A stretch of DNA of 64,000 nt from a halophilic archaeon SHRA6 (GTDB lineage Archaea > Halobacteriota > Halobacteria > Halobacteriales > Haloferacaceae): positions 62,001 to 126,000 of the forward strand of contig SOPS01000005.1 of the NCBI GenBank assembly GCA_005239175.1, given 5' to 3'. A program made the position numbers and the translations under genes. The notes under the pieces were generated by a model. It was given only the letters and a program-made list of their open reading frames with translations. It made no database searches and had not been told where the DNA came from. This document shows positions 63,986 to 64,000 of this stretch, piece after piece; within the stretch, counting starts at the first letter, position 1; every line of letters begins with the position of its first letter.

Positions 63986-64000
63986 ATGAGTTCGGAGGCC
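63986..64000 (+). CDS. Start of a further gene, cut by the window end
   Basis: An ATG at 63986 begins MSSEA, following a GC-rich intergenic stretch. Only five codons are present, so the product cannot be named. Confidence 0.25.

Overview
The window is chromosomal DNA of a halophilic archaeon (class Halobacteria). The evidence is the acidic, Asp/Glu-rich proteome, the moderately high GC with GC-rich third codon positions, TATA/box A promoters about 25-30 bases upstream of nearly leaderless starts, and archaeal marker genes: ftsZ1, secE-spt5, priS, gins51, dtdA, the archaeal YchF-type GTPase and HalOD1. The genus cannot be fixed from this sequence. The hexamer CGATCG is strikingly common in the core genes.

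Layout. 0-8 kb: housekeeping genes (HhH acidic protein, aroE, dtdA, ftsZ1-secE-spt5) and small membrane, Rieske and regulator genes. 8.3-14.8 kb: a tightly overlapping three-gene operon that looks like an archaeal AddAB/RecBCD analogue, with an inactive helicase-like protein, an inactive Fe-S Cas4/AddB-like nuclease protein and an active UvrD helicase-nuclease. 15-20 kb: YchF GTPase, an IS1341/IS605-type tnpB element with an AbrB-like partner and terminal hairpins, then a half-size EamA transporter, a coiled-coil protein and a PsiE-like gene. 20-27 kb: S9 peptidase, PHP protein, then an accessory toxin-antitoxin island. The island holds a DUF433/DUF5615 pair whose toxin is truncated and two divergent paralogous winged-helix/MazF-like modules; a candidate structured RNA lies between it and udk. 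27-31 kb: DUF5785, priS-gins51 and a LUD protein.

31-42 kb: two incomplete peptide-type ABC importers. The first has a binding protein and two permeases but no ATPases. The second has two divergently oriented permeases and two ATPases but no binding protein. Between them sit two overlapping genes for contractile-tail inner-tube-like proteins with no sheath or baseplate genes, a zinc-ribbon protein and a HalOD1 protein. 42-54 kb: threonine synthase-like enzyme, sucCD, quinone oxidoreductase, NSS transporter, the propionyl/acyl-CoA carboxylase operon pccB-pccX-pccA, and a CDP-alcohol phosphatidyltransferase. 54-64 kb: an intact DUF433/DUF5615 pair, a NTF2-like protein, a PhoU/TrkA-C protein, tandem HD-domain paralogues, an amidohydrolase, thymidine kinase, a YIP1-like protein and a RecJ/DHH-like protein that has lost its DHH histidines.

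A recurring oddity is short tandem repeats of 18-31 bp in intergenic regions (at least seven arrays), several of them directly at promoters or at a stop codon. No rRNA, tRNA or CRISPR array was recognised.
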